Assembly: GCA_003248935.1 (NCBI GenBank)
Contig: QFQF01000013.1
Span: 1-64,000, forward strand
Reading direction: 5' to 3'
Source of the DNA: Sphingobium sp.
GTDB taxonomy: Bacteria; Pseudomonadota; Alphaproteobacteria; Sphingomonadales; Sphingomonadaceae
Length of the DNA stretch: 64,000 nucleotides
Both the position numbers and the translations under genes were made by a program. This document shows, one piece after another, positions 16,705 through 25,723 of this stretch; position 1 is the first letter of the stretch, and each line of letters opens with the position of its first letter. Below the pieces are notes generated by a model, which was given only the letters and a program-made list of their open reading frames with translations, made no database searches and was not told the origin of the DNA.

Positions 16705-18131
16705 CAGGCCGCGACCTTCGCCTTCACCGCGATCTGGCCCGCCAGACCAGCCGCCCATTTCGTGATGTCCCCGGCGCCGAGGCAGATGATCATGTCGTCC
16801 GCCTGCAGGTCAGCGACCAGCGCATCGGCGAGCGCGTCCGGCCCGTCGATGGTGGCCGCGGCACGATGGCCGCGCCGCTTGAGGCCAGCGACCAGAGCGG
16901 CGCTGTCGACACCCTCGATCGGCTGCTCACCAGCCGGATAGACGGGCGCGGCATAGACCATGTCGGCGTCGTTGAACGCCTGCTGGAACTCGTCCATCAG
17001 GTCGTGCAGGCGGCTGAACCGGTGCGGCTGGACGACGGCGATTACGCGTCCCTTCGCCCCTTCCCGGGCGGCGGCGAGCACGGCCTTGATCTCGACCGGA
17101 TGGTGGCCGTAATCGTCGATCACCGTGGCGGTGCCGCCGGCGACCGGTATCTCGCCCACCTTCGTGAAGCGGCGCTTGACCCCGCCGAACTTGGCGAAGC
17201 CGGTGCGGATCACCGCATCCTCGATGTTCATCTGCAGCGCGACGCCGATCGCGGCCATCGCGTTCAGCACATTGTGCCGACCCGGCATGGGCAGCTCAAT
17301 CCCCTCGATCCGGCGGACGGCGCCGTCACGCTCGCGGATCTGGACGTCGAAGCGGTTGCCGCCGGGCACCGGCTGGACATTCTCGCCCCGGATGTCGGCC
17401 TGCGCCGAAAAGCCGTAGGTGACGATCCGGCGGTCCTGCACGCGCGGCAGGATCGCCTGCACCTCCGGATGGTCGAGGCACAGCATCGCAGCGCCATAGA
17501 AGGGCACATTCTCGACGAACTCGACGAAGGCGTCCTTCACCTTGTCGAAGGAACCATAGTGGTCGAGATGCTCCGGGTCGATGTTCGTCACGACCGCGAG
17601 CGTGCCGTCGAGCCGCAGGAAGCTGCCGTCGCTCTCGTCCGCCTCGACGACCATCCAGTCGCTCTTGCCCAGCCGCGCGTTGGAGCCGTAGCTGTTGATG
17701 ATGCCGCCGTTGATGACGGTCGGATCGACCCCGCCCGCGTCCAGCAGCGCCGCGACCATCGAGGTGGTCGTCGTCTTGCCGTGCGTACCGGCAACCGCGA
17801 CGGTGGACTTGAGGCGCATCAGTTCCGCCAGCATTTCCGCCCGGCGGATGACCGGCACGCGCTTCTCCAGCGCCAGCTCGACCTCCGGGTTGCCGCGCTT
17901 GATCGCGGTCGAGGTGACGACGACGGCAGCGTCACCCAGATTCTCGGCCTTGTGGCCGATCATCACGGGAATGCCCTTCTTGCGCAGCCCCTCGACCACA
18001 TAGCCTTCGGCCACGTCCGATCCCTGCACCTTGTAGCCCAGATTATGCATCACCTCGGCGATGCCGGACATGCCGATGCCGCCGATGCCGATGAAATGGA
18101 TCGTGCCGATGTCGGTCGCGACGCCTCTCAT
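16704..18131 (-). CDS. murC: UDP-N-acetylmuramate--L-alanine ligase
   Basis: The cytoplasmic ATP-dependent Mur ligase that adds L-Ala to UDP-MurNAc. The 475-residue product has the N-terminal UDP-binding Rossmann motif (HFIGIGGIGMSGIAE), the ATP-binding P-loop GTHGKTTTTSM near residue 118, and the metal and ligand motifs EADESDGSF and NIDPEHLDHY. The C-terminal domain has DDYGHHPVEI and QPHRFSRL, typical of MurC. Its start overlaps the murG stop (ATGA) and its stop overlaps the 65-aa gene. Confidence 0.97.
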   Translation of the reverse strand: MRGVATDIGTIHFIGIGGIGMSGIAEVMHNLGYKVQGSDVAEGYVVEGLRKKGIPVMIGHKAENLGDAAVVVTSTAIKRGNPEVELALEKRVPVIRRAEMLAELMRLKSTVAVAGTHGKTTTTSMVAALLDAGGVDPTVINGGIINSYGSNARLGKSDWMVVEADESDGSFLRLDGTLAVVTNIDPEHLDHYGSFDKVKDAFVEFVENVPFYGAAMLCLDHPEVQAILPRVQDRRIVTYGFSAQADIRGENVQPVPGGNRFDVQIRERDGAVRRIEGIELPMPGRHNVLNAMAAIGVALQMNIEDAVIRTGFAKFGGVKRRFTKVGEIPVAGGTATVIDDYGHHPVEIKAVLAAAREGAKGRVIAVVQPHRFSRLHDLMDEFQQAFNDADMVYAAPVYPAGEQPIEGVDSAALVAGLKRRGHRAAATIDGPDALADALVADLQADDMIICLGAGDITKWAAGLAGQIAVKAKVAA

Positions 18132-19294
18132 GCCGGAACCCCCTGAAGCTTCAGGCTGGTGGGCGCAGGACTGCTGGGGACGGGATCGTTCATGATGGGG
18201 GCGTGGCCGATGCTTTCGAGGAGGTCCGCCATGTCGCGGGCGGCGTTGGGGCGGCCGCAGGCGCGCGCGCGCTTCGCCGCGTTCTGGAGCGCGCCGGGTT
18301 CCATCGCCATCTTCTGCATCTGCTTGGCGAGTTCGACCGGGGTGAAGCGCGACTGGGGGATCGAACGGGCGCCGCCCGCCTCCACCATTTCCCGCGCGTT
18401 GGCGGTCTGGTGGTCGTCCATCGCGCTGGGCAGCGGCACCAGGATCGCCGGACGCCCCGCACAGGTCAGTTCAGCAAGGGTCGAGGCCCCGGCGCGCGCG
18501 ATCACCAGATGCGCCCAGGACAGCTTTTCGGGCATGTCTGAAATATAGGTCGACAGGTCGGCCGGGATCTCCATCTCGGCATAGGTCGCCCGCACCTTCT
18601 CGATATCCTCCTCGCGGCATTGCTGCGTCACCTGAAGGCGGCGGCGCAGGCTCAAGGGCAGCATCGCAAGCCCGTCCGGCACGACCCGCGACAGGATGGT
18701 CGCGCCCTGGCTGCCGCCGGTCACGAGCACGCGGAACACGCTTTCGTCGGTCAGCGCGGGAAATTCCTCGTCGCGCAACGCCAGCACTTCCTCCCGCACC
18801 GGATTACCGACGAGATGCACCTTATCGGCATGACGGTCCGACAGGCGCTCGACGATCGGATAGGCTGTGGCGATGGCGCTGACGCGGCGGGCGAGCAGGC
18901 GGTTGACCCGGCCCAGCACGGCATTCTGTTCATGCACGACCGTCGGTATCCGGTCCTTGAGCGCGCCGAGCAGGGCGGGGAGCGCCGGGTAGCCGCCAAA
19001 GCCGACGACGACGGTCGGCTGGAAGGTTTCGTACAGGCGACGGGACATGTCGCGCCCGGCGAGGATCGAACGGACGCCCTTCACCCAGCCGCGCGGATTG
19101 CCGGTCAGGCGCCCGGCGGGCAGCACATGGACCTGCGCATTCTCGAACAGTCCCGGGATTTTCGCGCCGCGCTCGTCCGTGACCAGCGCAACCCTGTGAC
19201 CGCGCGCCATCAGTTCCTCCGCCACGGCATGGGCCGGGACCATGTGGCCGCCGGTCCCGCCTGCGGCGAGCACGAAATGACGGGAAATACTCAT
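18128..19294 (-). CDS. murG: lipid II synthase MurG (GlcNAc transferase)
   Basis: A membrane-associated GT28 glycosyltransferase on the cytoplasmic face that adds GlcNAc to lipid I to give lipid II. The 388-residue product starts MSISRHFVLAAGGTGGHMVP at an ATG overlapping the ftsW stop (ATGA), preferred over an in-frame codon four residues earlier. The N-terminal GGTGGH loop, VGFGGYPALPAL and HEQNAVLGRVNR bind the lipid acceptor. VTGGSQGA and the donor-site region RAGASTLAEL with PLPSAMDDHQ bind UDP-GlcNAc. Confidence 0.97.
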   Translation of the reverse strand: MSISRHFVLAAGGTGGHMVPAHAVAEELMARGHRVALVTDERGAKIPGLFENAQVHVLPAGRLTGNPRGWVKGVRSILAGRDMSRRLYETFQPTVVVGFGGYPALPALLGALKDRIPTVVHEQNAVLGRVNRLLARRVSAIATAYPIVERLSDRHADKVHLVGNPVREEVLALRDEEFPALTDESVFRVLVTGGSQGATILSRVVPDGLAMLPLSLRRRLQVTQQCREEDIEKVRATYAEMEIPADLSTYISDMPEKLSWAHLVIARAGASTLAELTCAGRPAILVPLPSAMDDHQTANAREMVEAGGARSIPQSRFTPVELAKQMQKMAMEPGALQNAAKRARACGRPNAARDMADLLESIGHAPIMNDPVPSSPAPTSLKLQGVPA

Positions 19295-20520
19295 CGACCG
19301 CTCCATTTGACGACGGGATTACGGTCCATGAAGGGATTGCGCCGCGTGAACGCGAGCAACAGACCGACCCCGAAACAGAGCGCCAGCATAGAGGAGCCGC
19401 CATAGCTGATAAAGGGCAGCGTCATGCCCTTGGACGGAAATATATGCGCGTTGACCCCCATGTTGATCACCGCCTGAAGCCCGAACTCGGTTGTCAGGCC
19501 AGCCGCCGCCAGGATCGTGAAGTTGTCCTCCTCATCCAGCAGGCGCAGCAGCACGCGCACGACGATCGCCAGATAGACGCAGGCGATGGCGATACAGGCG
19601 AGCAGGCCGAACTCCTCCCCGATCACCGAGAAGATGTAATCGGTGTGCGCTTCGGGCAGATGGAACTTCGCCTGTCCGCCGCCCGGACCGACGCCCGTGA
19701 AGCCGCCATTGGTGATCGTCCGCTGGGCAAGATCCGCCTGATCCGGGCCGGTCGTCGGATCGACGCCGATGCCGAGGAAGTCGTTGATCCGCTGCCGCCC
19801 GTTCTCGTAGAACAGGTAGGTGAGGACAACGCCGAACAGGCCGCCCGCGCCCAGCAGGGCCATCCACCGCATTTCTATGCCAGACAGCAGCAACAGCGCC
19901 ATCCACACCGCGCAGAACACCACCGTCTGCCCGAAATCCGGCTGGCGCATCAGCAGCAGCGCGATAAGCGCGGTCAGCACGAAGGAGAAGGAGATGACCG
20001 GCAGCGTCCGGTCCTTCGACTTCAGCGACAGCAGCCAGGCGATGGCGACGACATAGACCGGCTTCAGGAATTCGGAGGGCTGGAAGCGCATGCCGGGCAG
20101 CTCGAACCAGCGGCGCGCGCCATTCACGGTCGTGCCGAGGATCGGGACCAGAAGCAGCATCAGCATGAACAGCGCGCCCAGCCCCAGCGACAGCCGCCGG
20201 GCCTGCGTGCGGGGCAGCATCGACACGACCAGCATGACCGGCAGGCCAAGGCCGACCCACATCAGCTGGCGGTAGAAATAGACGAGCGGCGTCACGGTAA
20301 CGGTACTCGTCGACCGGTCGATGGCGGCGACCGGCGAGGCGGCGGCCACGGCGACGAGGCCGATGGCGATCAGCGCGACGATCAGGGACAGGAGAACGCG
20401 GTCGATTTCCCAGAACCAGATGGCAAGCGCAGTACGCTCGCGCGGAACGGTACGTCCGCCGAAGCCCTTCGCGATCTTGCTGGGCTTGAGGTTGCCCAGT
20501 CCCTGCCACCGTCCGTGCAT
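19291..20520 (-). CDS. ftsW: septal peptidoglycan glycosyltransferase FtsW (SEDS)
   Basis: A SEDS-family polytopic membrane protein that polymerises lipid II at the septum together with FtsI. The 409-residue product has a basic N-terminal tail of about 30 residues, then about ten hydrophobic helices. Family landmarks are RFQPSEFLKP, QPDFGQT near residue 195, and the extracellular stretch NGGFTGVGPGGGQAKFHLPE followed by AHTDYIFSVIGEEFG. ISYGGSS lies near the end. It lies between murD (5-bp gap) and murG (overlap), the usual place. Confidence 0.97.
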   Translation of the reverse strand: MHGRWQGLGNLKPSKIAKGFGGRTVPRERTALAIWFWEIDRVLLSLIVALIAIGLVAVAAASPVAAIDRSTSTVTVTPLVYFYRQLMWVGLGLPVMLVVSMLPRTQARRLSLGLGALFMLMLLLVPILGTTVNGARRWFELPGMRFQPSEFLKPVYVVAIAWLLSLKSKDRTLPVISFSFVLTALIALLLMRQPDFGQTVVFCAVWMALLLLSGIEMRWMALLGAGGLFGVVLTYLFYENGRQRINDFLGIGVDPTTGPDQADLAQRTITNGGFTGVGPGGGQAKFHLPEAHTDYIFSVIGEEFGLLACIAIACVYLAIVVRVLLRLLDEEDNFTILAAAGLTTEFGLQAVINMGVNAHIFPSKGMTLPFISYGGSSMLALCFGVGLLLAFTRRNPFMDRNPVVKWSGR

Positions 20521-20525
20521 TGCTC

Positions 20526-21842
20526 CTACCCCTCCAGCGCGGCGACGGCCGCCGCGAAGGCGTCGCCCCGTGCCTCGAAATCGCGGAACTGATCGAAAGA
20601 TGCGCAGGCCGGCGACAGCAGCACGACGTCCCCCGGTTCGGCGATGCGCGCGGCACGGCGCACCGCCGTCAGCAGCATTTCCGAATCGTCGACCGGCATG
20701 ACCGGGCGCAGGATGTCGGCGAACATGTGCCCAGCCTCACCAATGGTGTAGGCATGCTTCACATTGCCAAACTGGCCCGCGCACTCGTCCAGATTGTCGG
20801 TCTTGGCAAGGCCACCGACGATCCAGTGGACACGGGGCTTACCCGCAACGGGCGGATAGGCAGCCAGCGCGGGCGCGGTCGACGCGGGGTTCGTTGCCTT
20901 GCTGTCGTTGACGTAGAGGACGCCGTTCACCTCGCCCACCCGCTGCATCCGGTGCGGCAGGCTGGCATAGCTGGCAAGCGCCGCCTGCGTGGTGTCGGGA
21001 TCGATGCCCAGCGCCTCCGCCACGGCGATCGCGACGGCTGCGTTCTGGGCGTTATGCGGGCCCTGGAGCGATGGCCAGCCCGCCTGCGCCGTGCGGTCGA
21101 CGGACGAGGAAGCGACGGCGCGCAGTTGCGCGATCGCCTGCGACGCGATCCGGAGGCTCGGCTCGTCCTCCGTCGCGATGACGGCGACGTGCCCGGGCGA
21201 CTGCATCGCGAACAGCCGCGCCTTCGACGCGACATAGCCCGCGAACCCGTCATAGCGGTCCAGATGGTCGGGCGTGATGTTCAGCAGCACCGCGACATCG
21301 CAGTCGAGGCTGTGCGTCAGGTCGATCTGGTAGCTCGACAGCTCCAGCACATAGACGCCCGCCCCCTTGAGGTTGGACTCCAGCGGTTCCTGCCCCAGGA
21401 TCGGCAAGCCGATATTGCCGCCCATGCGGGTGGGATAGCCCGCCTGCTCGACGATGTGGTGGATCAGCGCCGTCGTCGTCGACTTGCCGTTGGTGCCGGT
21501 GATGCCGACGACCTTGTGCGGCGGCAGCGTGGGGCGCGCCAGCGCGAACAGCTCGATATCGCCGATGACGGGAACGCCCTCTTCCCGCGCCTTCTGCGCG
21601 ATCGGATGGCGGTTGAGGGGGACGCCGGGCGACACCACGATACCGTCGAAACCCGACAGGTCGATGGTCAGCGGATCGGCGACCTCCGCCCGGTCGGCAA
21701 CGGCCGCCCGCGCTTCTTCCCGCGTGTCCCAGGCGATGACGCGCGCGCCGCTCGCCACCAGCGTGTCGAGCGTGGCGAGACCGGAACGGGCAAGGCCCAG
21801 CACCGCATAGGTCTTTCCGGCAAAAGCCTCCGAGACGATCAT
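20526..21842 (-). CDS. murD: UDP-MurNAc-L-alanine--D-glutamate ligase
   Basis: The cytoplasmic Mur ligase adding D-Glu. The 438-residue product has an N-terminal nucleotide-binding Rossmann segment (YAVLGLARSGLATLDTL), the P-loop GITGTNGKSTTTAL near residue 112, and the central motif NITPDHLDRYDG. In the C-terminal domain VNDSKATNPAST and HWIVGGLAKTDN are typical of MurD. It starts with ATG 8 bp after the mraY stop. Confidence 0.97.
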   Translation of the reverse strand: MIVSEAFAGKTYAVLGLARSGLATLDTLVASGARVIAWDTREEARAAVADRAEVADPLTIDLSGFDGIVVSPGVPLNRHPIAQKAREEGVPVIGDIELFALARPTLPPHKVVGITGTNGKSTTTALIHHIVEQAGYPTRMGGNIGLPILGQEPLESNLKGAGVYVLELSSYQIDLTHSLDCDVAVLLNITPDHLDRYDGFAGYVASKARLFAMQSPGHVAVIATEDEPSLRIASQAIAQLRAVASSSVDRTAQAGWPSLQGPHNAQNAAVAIAVAEALGIDPDTTQAALASYASLPHRMQRVGEVNGVLYVNDSKATNPASTAPALAAYPPVAGKPRVHWIVGGLAKTDNLDECAGQFGNVKHAYTIGEAGHMFADILRPVMPVDDSEMLLTAVRRAARIAEPGDVVLLSPACASFDQFRDFEARGDAFAAAVAALEG

Positions 21843-21849
21843 CGCCCCC

Positions 21850-22920
21850 TCACCGCAGCTTCAGCGTGGCGAGGCCGGCGAGCGCCAGCACGAAGGAGAC
21901 GATCCAGAACCGGATGACGACCGTCGGTTCCGACCAGCCCAGCTGCTCGAAATGATGGTGGATCGGCGCCATCCGGAACACGCGCCGCCCGGTGCGCTTG
22001 TAGAAGAAGACCTGGATGATGACGGACAGCGCCTCGACCACGAACAGGCCGCCGATCACGCCCAGCACGATCTCATGATGCGCGGACACTGCAATGACGC
22101 CGATGGTGCCGCCCAGGGCAAGGCTGCCGGTGTCGCCCATGAACACGGCGGCGGGCGGCGCGTTGAACCAGAGGAAGGCCAGTCCCGCACCGATGATCGC
22201 GCCGCACAGGATGGTGAGGTCGCCCGCGCCCGGCACGTGCGGAATGCCGAGATAGGCGGCATAATCGGCGCGGCCGACCAGATAGACGATCATCATGAAC
22301 GCCATGCAGGCGATGATGACGGGCATGGTCGCAAGCCCGTCGAGACCGTCGGTCAGGTTCACCGCATTGCCGAAGGCCACGATCACGAACGCGGCGAAGA
22401 CGAAGTAGAACGGGCCGAGGTCGATCGCCGGGCCATTCCAGAACGGAACGTAGAGCGCCGTGCCGTTCTGGCCGACGATCAGCCAGGCCGCGACGCCCGC
22501 GATCAGGAATTCGACCGCCAGCCGGAACTTGCCCGACAGGCCCTTGTGGCTCGCCTTCGTCACCTTGTCATAGTCGTCGAGGAAGCCGATCGCGCCGAAG
22601 CCGAGCGTCACGAAGATGCAGGCCCATACGTAGATGGACGACAGGTTCATCCACAGCAGCACCGACACCACGACGGAGGTCAGGATCATCAGTCCGCCCA
22701 TGGTCGGCGTACCGCGCTTGGCGAGGTGGCTCTGCGGTCCGTCGGTCCGGATCGGCTGCCCCTTGCCCTGCCGCACACGCAGCCAGCCGATGAAGCGGGG
22801 GCCGATGAACAGGCCCAGGAACAGCGCGGTCGCGATCGCCGCGCCGGTCCGGAAACTCAGATACCGGATGAGGTTCAGAATACCGTGAAAGTCCAGCGTT
22901 TGCGCCAGCCAGTAGAGCAT
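21850..22920 (-). CDS. mraY: phospho-MurNAc-pentapeptide transferase MraY
   Basis: An integral membrane enzyme that transfers phospho-MurNAc-pentapeptide from UDP to undecaprenyl phosphate, forming lipid I. The 356-residue product has about ten hydrophobic helices. Catalytic-site landmarks are FLDDYDKV on a cytoplasmic loop, NAVNLTDGLDGLA, and the HHHFEQLGW histidine motif near the C-terminus. Its ATG overlaps the murF stop by one base (TAATG). Confidence 0.97.
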   Translation of the reverse strand: MLYWLAQTLDFHGILNLIRYLSFRTGAAIATALFLGLFIGPRFIGWLRVRQGKGQPIRTDGPQSHLAKRGTPTMGGLMILTSVVVSVLLWMNLSSIYVWACIFVTLGFGAIGFLDDYDKVTKASHKGLSGKFRLAVEFLIAGVAAWLIVGQNGTALYVPFWNGPAIDLGPFYFVFAAFVIVAFGNAVNLTDGLDGLATMPVIIACMAFMMIVYLVGRADYAAYLGIPHVPGAGDLTILCGAIIGAGLAFLWFNAPPAAVFMGDTGSLALGGTIGVIAVSAHHEIVLGVIGGLFVVEALSVIIQVFFYKRTGRRVFRMAPIHHHFEQLGWSEPTVVIRFWIVSFVLALAGLATLKLR

Positions 22921-24296
22921 TATGCATTATCTCCGCCGGTCACCGCCGCGACGAGCCGCGACAGGCCGACACTATTGGAACCCTTGACGAGAATGGCGTC
23001 GCCCGCCCGCATCTCCGTTTCCAGGAGATCGGTGGCCGCCGCCGCGTCGGGAACATGCGCCAGGGGGATGCCGCCCTTCAGCGCGTCCGCGAGCGGCGCC
23101 ATCTCCTCGCCGACCAGGATCGCATAGTCAACATGGCCCGCGACGAGCGGAGCGGCGAGCCCCGCGTGCAGTTCCGCGCTCTTCGATCCCAGTTCCTTCA
23201 TCGCGCCCAGCACCGCGATCCGGCGATCCGCCTTTTCCTTGCCGAGCTGGCCGATCGTGGCGCTCATCGACAATGGATTGGCGTTGTAGCTCTCGTCGAT
23301 CAGCAACGCCTCGCCGCCCGCCACCGGCACGATCGCGCGTGCGCCCCGACCCGGCATGCCCGCCAGCTCGGCGAGCGCCAGACCGGCAGCCGCCAGATCC
23401 CCGCCCACGGCCTCCACCGCGGCCAGCACGGCCAGCGCATTCGACACCCAATGCTCGCCGGGCGAGGCGATCGTGCAGCACAGCTCGGCTGTGGGCAGGC
23501 GCGCGGTGATCAGCGTGCCGCCCTGCGAGGCAGGCACCGTCTCGACGGCGCGCACATCGGCGCCCTTGCCGAAACCGAAGGTCAGCACCTTCCCTGCGTG
23601 CCGTTCCGCCTTCTCCCGGAGCAGCGCGCAGTGCGGGCTGTCGAACGGGATGATGGCGACGCCGTCGGGCTCCAGCCCCTCGAAGATTTCGGACTTGGCC
23701 TGCGCGATCGCCGTTTCCGTACCGAAGAATTCGATATGCGCGGGCGCGATCGCCGTGACGATCGCCACGTGCGGACGCACGATCCGGGTCAGCGACGCCA
23801 GTTCGCCCGCATGGTTCATGCCCATCTCGAACACGCCATAGCGCGTGTGCCGGGGCATGCGGGCGAGGCTGAGCGGCACACCGACATGGTTGTTGTAGCT
23901 TTTCACCGACCGGTGAACGGCGCCGGGCTGCGCGCGGTCCAGCGCGGCGAACAGCGCCTCCTTGGTGCTGGTCTTGCCGACCGAGCCGGTCACGCCGATC
24001 ACCTTCGCCGGCGTCCGGCTGCGCGCCACGCGGGCCATGCCCTCCAGCCCGGCGAGGCCATCCTGGACCAGCACGTGCGGATGATCGACGGGCTGAGAGA
24101 CCAGCGCGCCCGCAGCGCCGGCCGCGAAGGCGCGATCGACGAACGCATGGCCGTCTGCATGTTCGCCCTTCATGGCGACGAACAGGTCGCCCGGGCCGAT
24201 CTCCCGGCTGTCGAAAGCGACCCCCGCGACGTCGAAGGATGCCGACGCGGCGCCGCCCGTCGCACGCGCGATCTCTTCGGCGGTCCAGAGCGGCAT
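22920..24296 (-). CDS. murF: UDP-MurNAc-tripeptide--D-Ala-D-Ala ligase
   Basis: The last cytoplasmic Mur ligase, adding the D-Ala-D-Ala made by Ddl. The 458-residue product starts MPLWTAEEIARATGG at an ATG that overlaps the murE stop (TGATG); a start four codons earlier is possible but less well placed. The P-loop is GVTGSVGKTSTKEAL near residue 105. Also present are SYNNHVGVPLSLA, the EMGMNHAGE motif diagnostic of MurF, and the C-terminal DESYNANP. Confidence 0.97.
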   Translation of the reverse strand: MPLWTAEEIARATGGAASASFDVAGVAFDSREIGPGDLFVAMKGEHADGHAFVDRAFAAGAAGALVSQPVDHPHVLVQDGLAGLEGMARVARSRTPAKVIGVTGSVGKTSTKEALFAALDRAQPGAVHRSVKSYNNHVGVPLSLARMPRHTRYGVFEMGMNHAGELASLTRIVRPHVAIVTAIAPAHIEFFGTETAIAQAKSEIFEGLEPDGVAIIPFDSPHCALLREKAERHAGKVLTFGFGKGADVRAVETVPASQGGTLITARLPTAELCCTIASPGEHWVSNALAVLAAVEAVGGDLAAAGLALAELAGMPGRGARAIVPVAGGEALLIDESYNANPLSMSATIGQLGKEKADRRIAVLGAMKELGSKSAELHAGLAAPLVAGHVDYAILVGEEMAPLADALKGGIPLAHVPDAAAATDLLETEMRAGDAILVKGSNSVGLSRLVAAVTGGDNA

Positions 24297-25723
24297 CACG
24301 ACGCGCACTCGCGCGCGACGGTCACATCGTCGAAAGGAAGGACGCGGTCGCCGATGATCTGTCCCTGTTCATGCCCCTTGCCGGCGAGCAGCACGATATC
24401 GTCCGCACCGGCCATGGCAACAGCCTGCGCGATCGCGGCGCGGCGGCCGCCGATTTCCTGCGCACCGGACGCGCCCGCCATGATCGCCGCGCGGATGGCC
24501 GAGGGTTCCTCCGACCGGGGATTGTCGTCGGTGACGATCACAGCATCGGACAGTTCGACGGCGACCTTGCCCATCAGCGGCCGCTTGCCCGCGTCACGGT
24601 CCCCGCCCGCGCCGAACAGAGTGATCAGCCGGCCCTTCGTATGCGGACGCAGCGCCTCGATCGCGGCACGCAGACCGTCGGGCGTATGCGCATAATCGAC
24701 ATAGACCGGCGCACCGGCCTTCGTGATGACGGCGCGTTCGAGCCTGCCCCGCACCGGCTGCACGCGGCCGAGCAGCGCCAGCACCTTCGCCGGGTCGCCG
24801 CCGGTCGCGATCACCAGGCCGGCGGCGGTCAGGGCGTTGGCCGCCTGATAGGCGCCGATCAGCGGCAGTGCGACCTTGTGCATGCCGCCGCCCAATGCCT
24901 CGCCGACCTCCACGGTCAGCGCCTGTCCAAGCTGGGTCGGCGTCCGGTTGACGAGGCGCAGCGCCTCTCCCCGCACGCCGACACGCAGCACGCGAAGCCC
25001 CCGCTTCGCAACGCGTTCGGAGACCTTGGCGGACCATTCGTCGTCGGCCCACAGCACGGCGGTGCCGTCGTCCGCGACAACCTCATCGAACAGCCGCATC
25101 TTGGCGTCGAAATAGCTGTCCATGTCGCCATGATAGTCGAGATGGTCGCGGCTGAGATTGGTGAACGCCCCGGCGCGGACCGGCAGCCCCTCCGTCCGGT
25201 ACTGCGACAGGCCATGGCTCGACGCCTCGAACGCGGCATGGGTGATGCCCTCGCGGCGGAGGCCGGACATGTTCGACAGGAAGGTGACGATGTCGGGCGT
25301 CGTCAGGCCGGTCGAGACCTGATCGACGGAGGTCGTGACCCCCAGCGTGCCGATCGACGCCGACTTTTCGCCCATCATCCGCCAGAGCTGGCGGGTCAGT
25401 TCGGCGGTCGACGTCTTGCCGTTGGTGCCGGTGACGGCCACGGTGACCGCAGGGAACGGCGCGAAGAAGCGCGCGGCGAGCGTCGCGAACAGGCGGCGGG
25501 GATTGGCGTCGACGATGTGCAGCGCACCCTCGACCCGCGCCTCCGGCCGCGCCACGACCGCAATGGCGCCTGACGCAACCGCGTCGGCGATGAAATCCTC
25601 GCCGTTGACCTTCAGACCCTGAAAGGCGCCGAACACTGTGCCCGGCGCCACCTTGCGATTGTCGATCGCGAAACCCGTGACGGCGGCGTCGCCGCCGCCG
25701 GGTGCGAGGTCCGACAGCTTCAT
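24296..25723 (-). CDS. murE: UDP-MurNAc-L-Ala-D-Glu--diaminopimelate ligase
   Basis: The cytoplasmic Mur ligase that adds the third stem-peptide residue. The 475-residue product starts MKLSDLAPGGGDAAVTGFAI at an ATG overlapping the ftsI stop (ATGA); the open frame continues further upstream inside ftsI but that is a shadow. P-loop VTGTNGKTSTAE is near residue 98. FEASSHGLSQYR and NLSRDHLDYH follow. The DDNPRSE motif near residue 395 is the meso-diaminopimelate selectivity motif, so the peptidoglycan should be DAP-type. Confidence 0.97.
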   Translation of the reverse strand: MKLSDLAPGGGDAAVTGFAIDNRKVAPGTVFGAFQGLKVNGEDFIADAVASGAIAVVARPEARVEGALHIVDANPRRLFATLAARFFAPFPAVTVAVTGTNGKTSTAELTRQLWRMMGEKSASIGTLGVTTSVDQVSTGLTTPDIVTFLSNMSGLRREGITHAAFEASSHGLSQYRTEGLPVRAGAFTNLSRDHLDYHGDMDSYFDAKMRLFDEVVADDGTAVLWADDEWSAKVSERVAKRGLRVLRVGVRGEALRLVNRTPTQLGQALTVEVGEALGGGMHKVALPLIGAYQAANALTAAGLVIATGGDPAKVLALLGRVQPVRGRLERAVITKAGAPVYVDYAHTPDGLRAAIEALRPHTKGRLITLFGAGGDRDAGKRPLMGKVAVELSDAVIVTDDNPRSEEPSAIRAAIMAGASGAQEIGGRRAAIAQAVAMAGADDIVLLAGKGHEQGQIIGDRVLPFDDVTVARECAS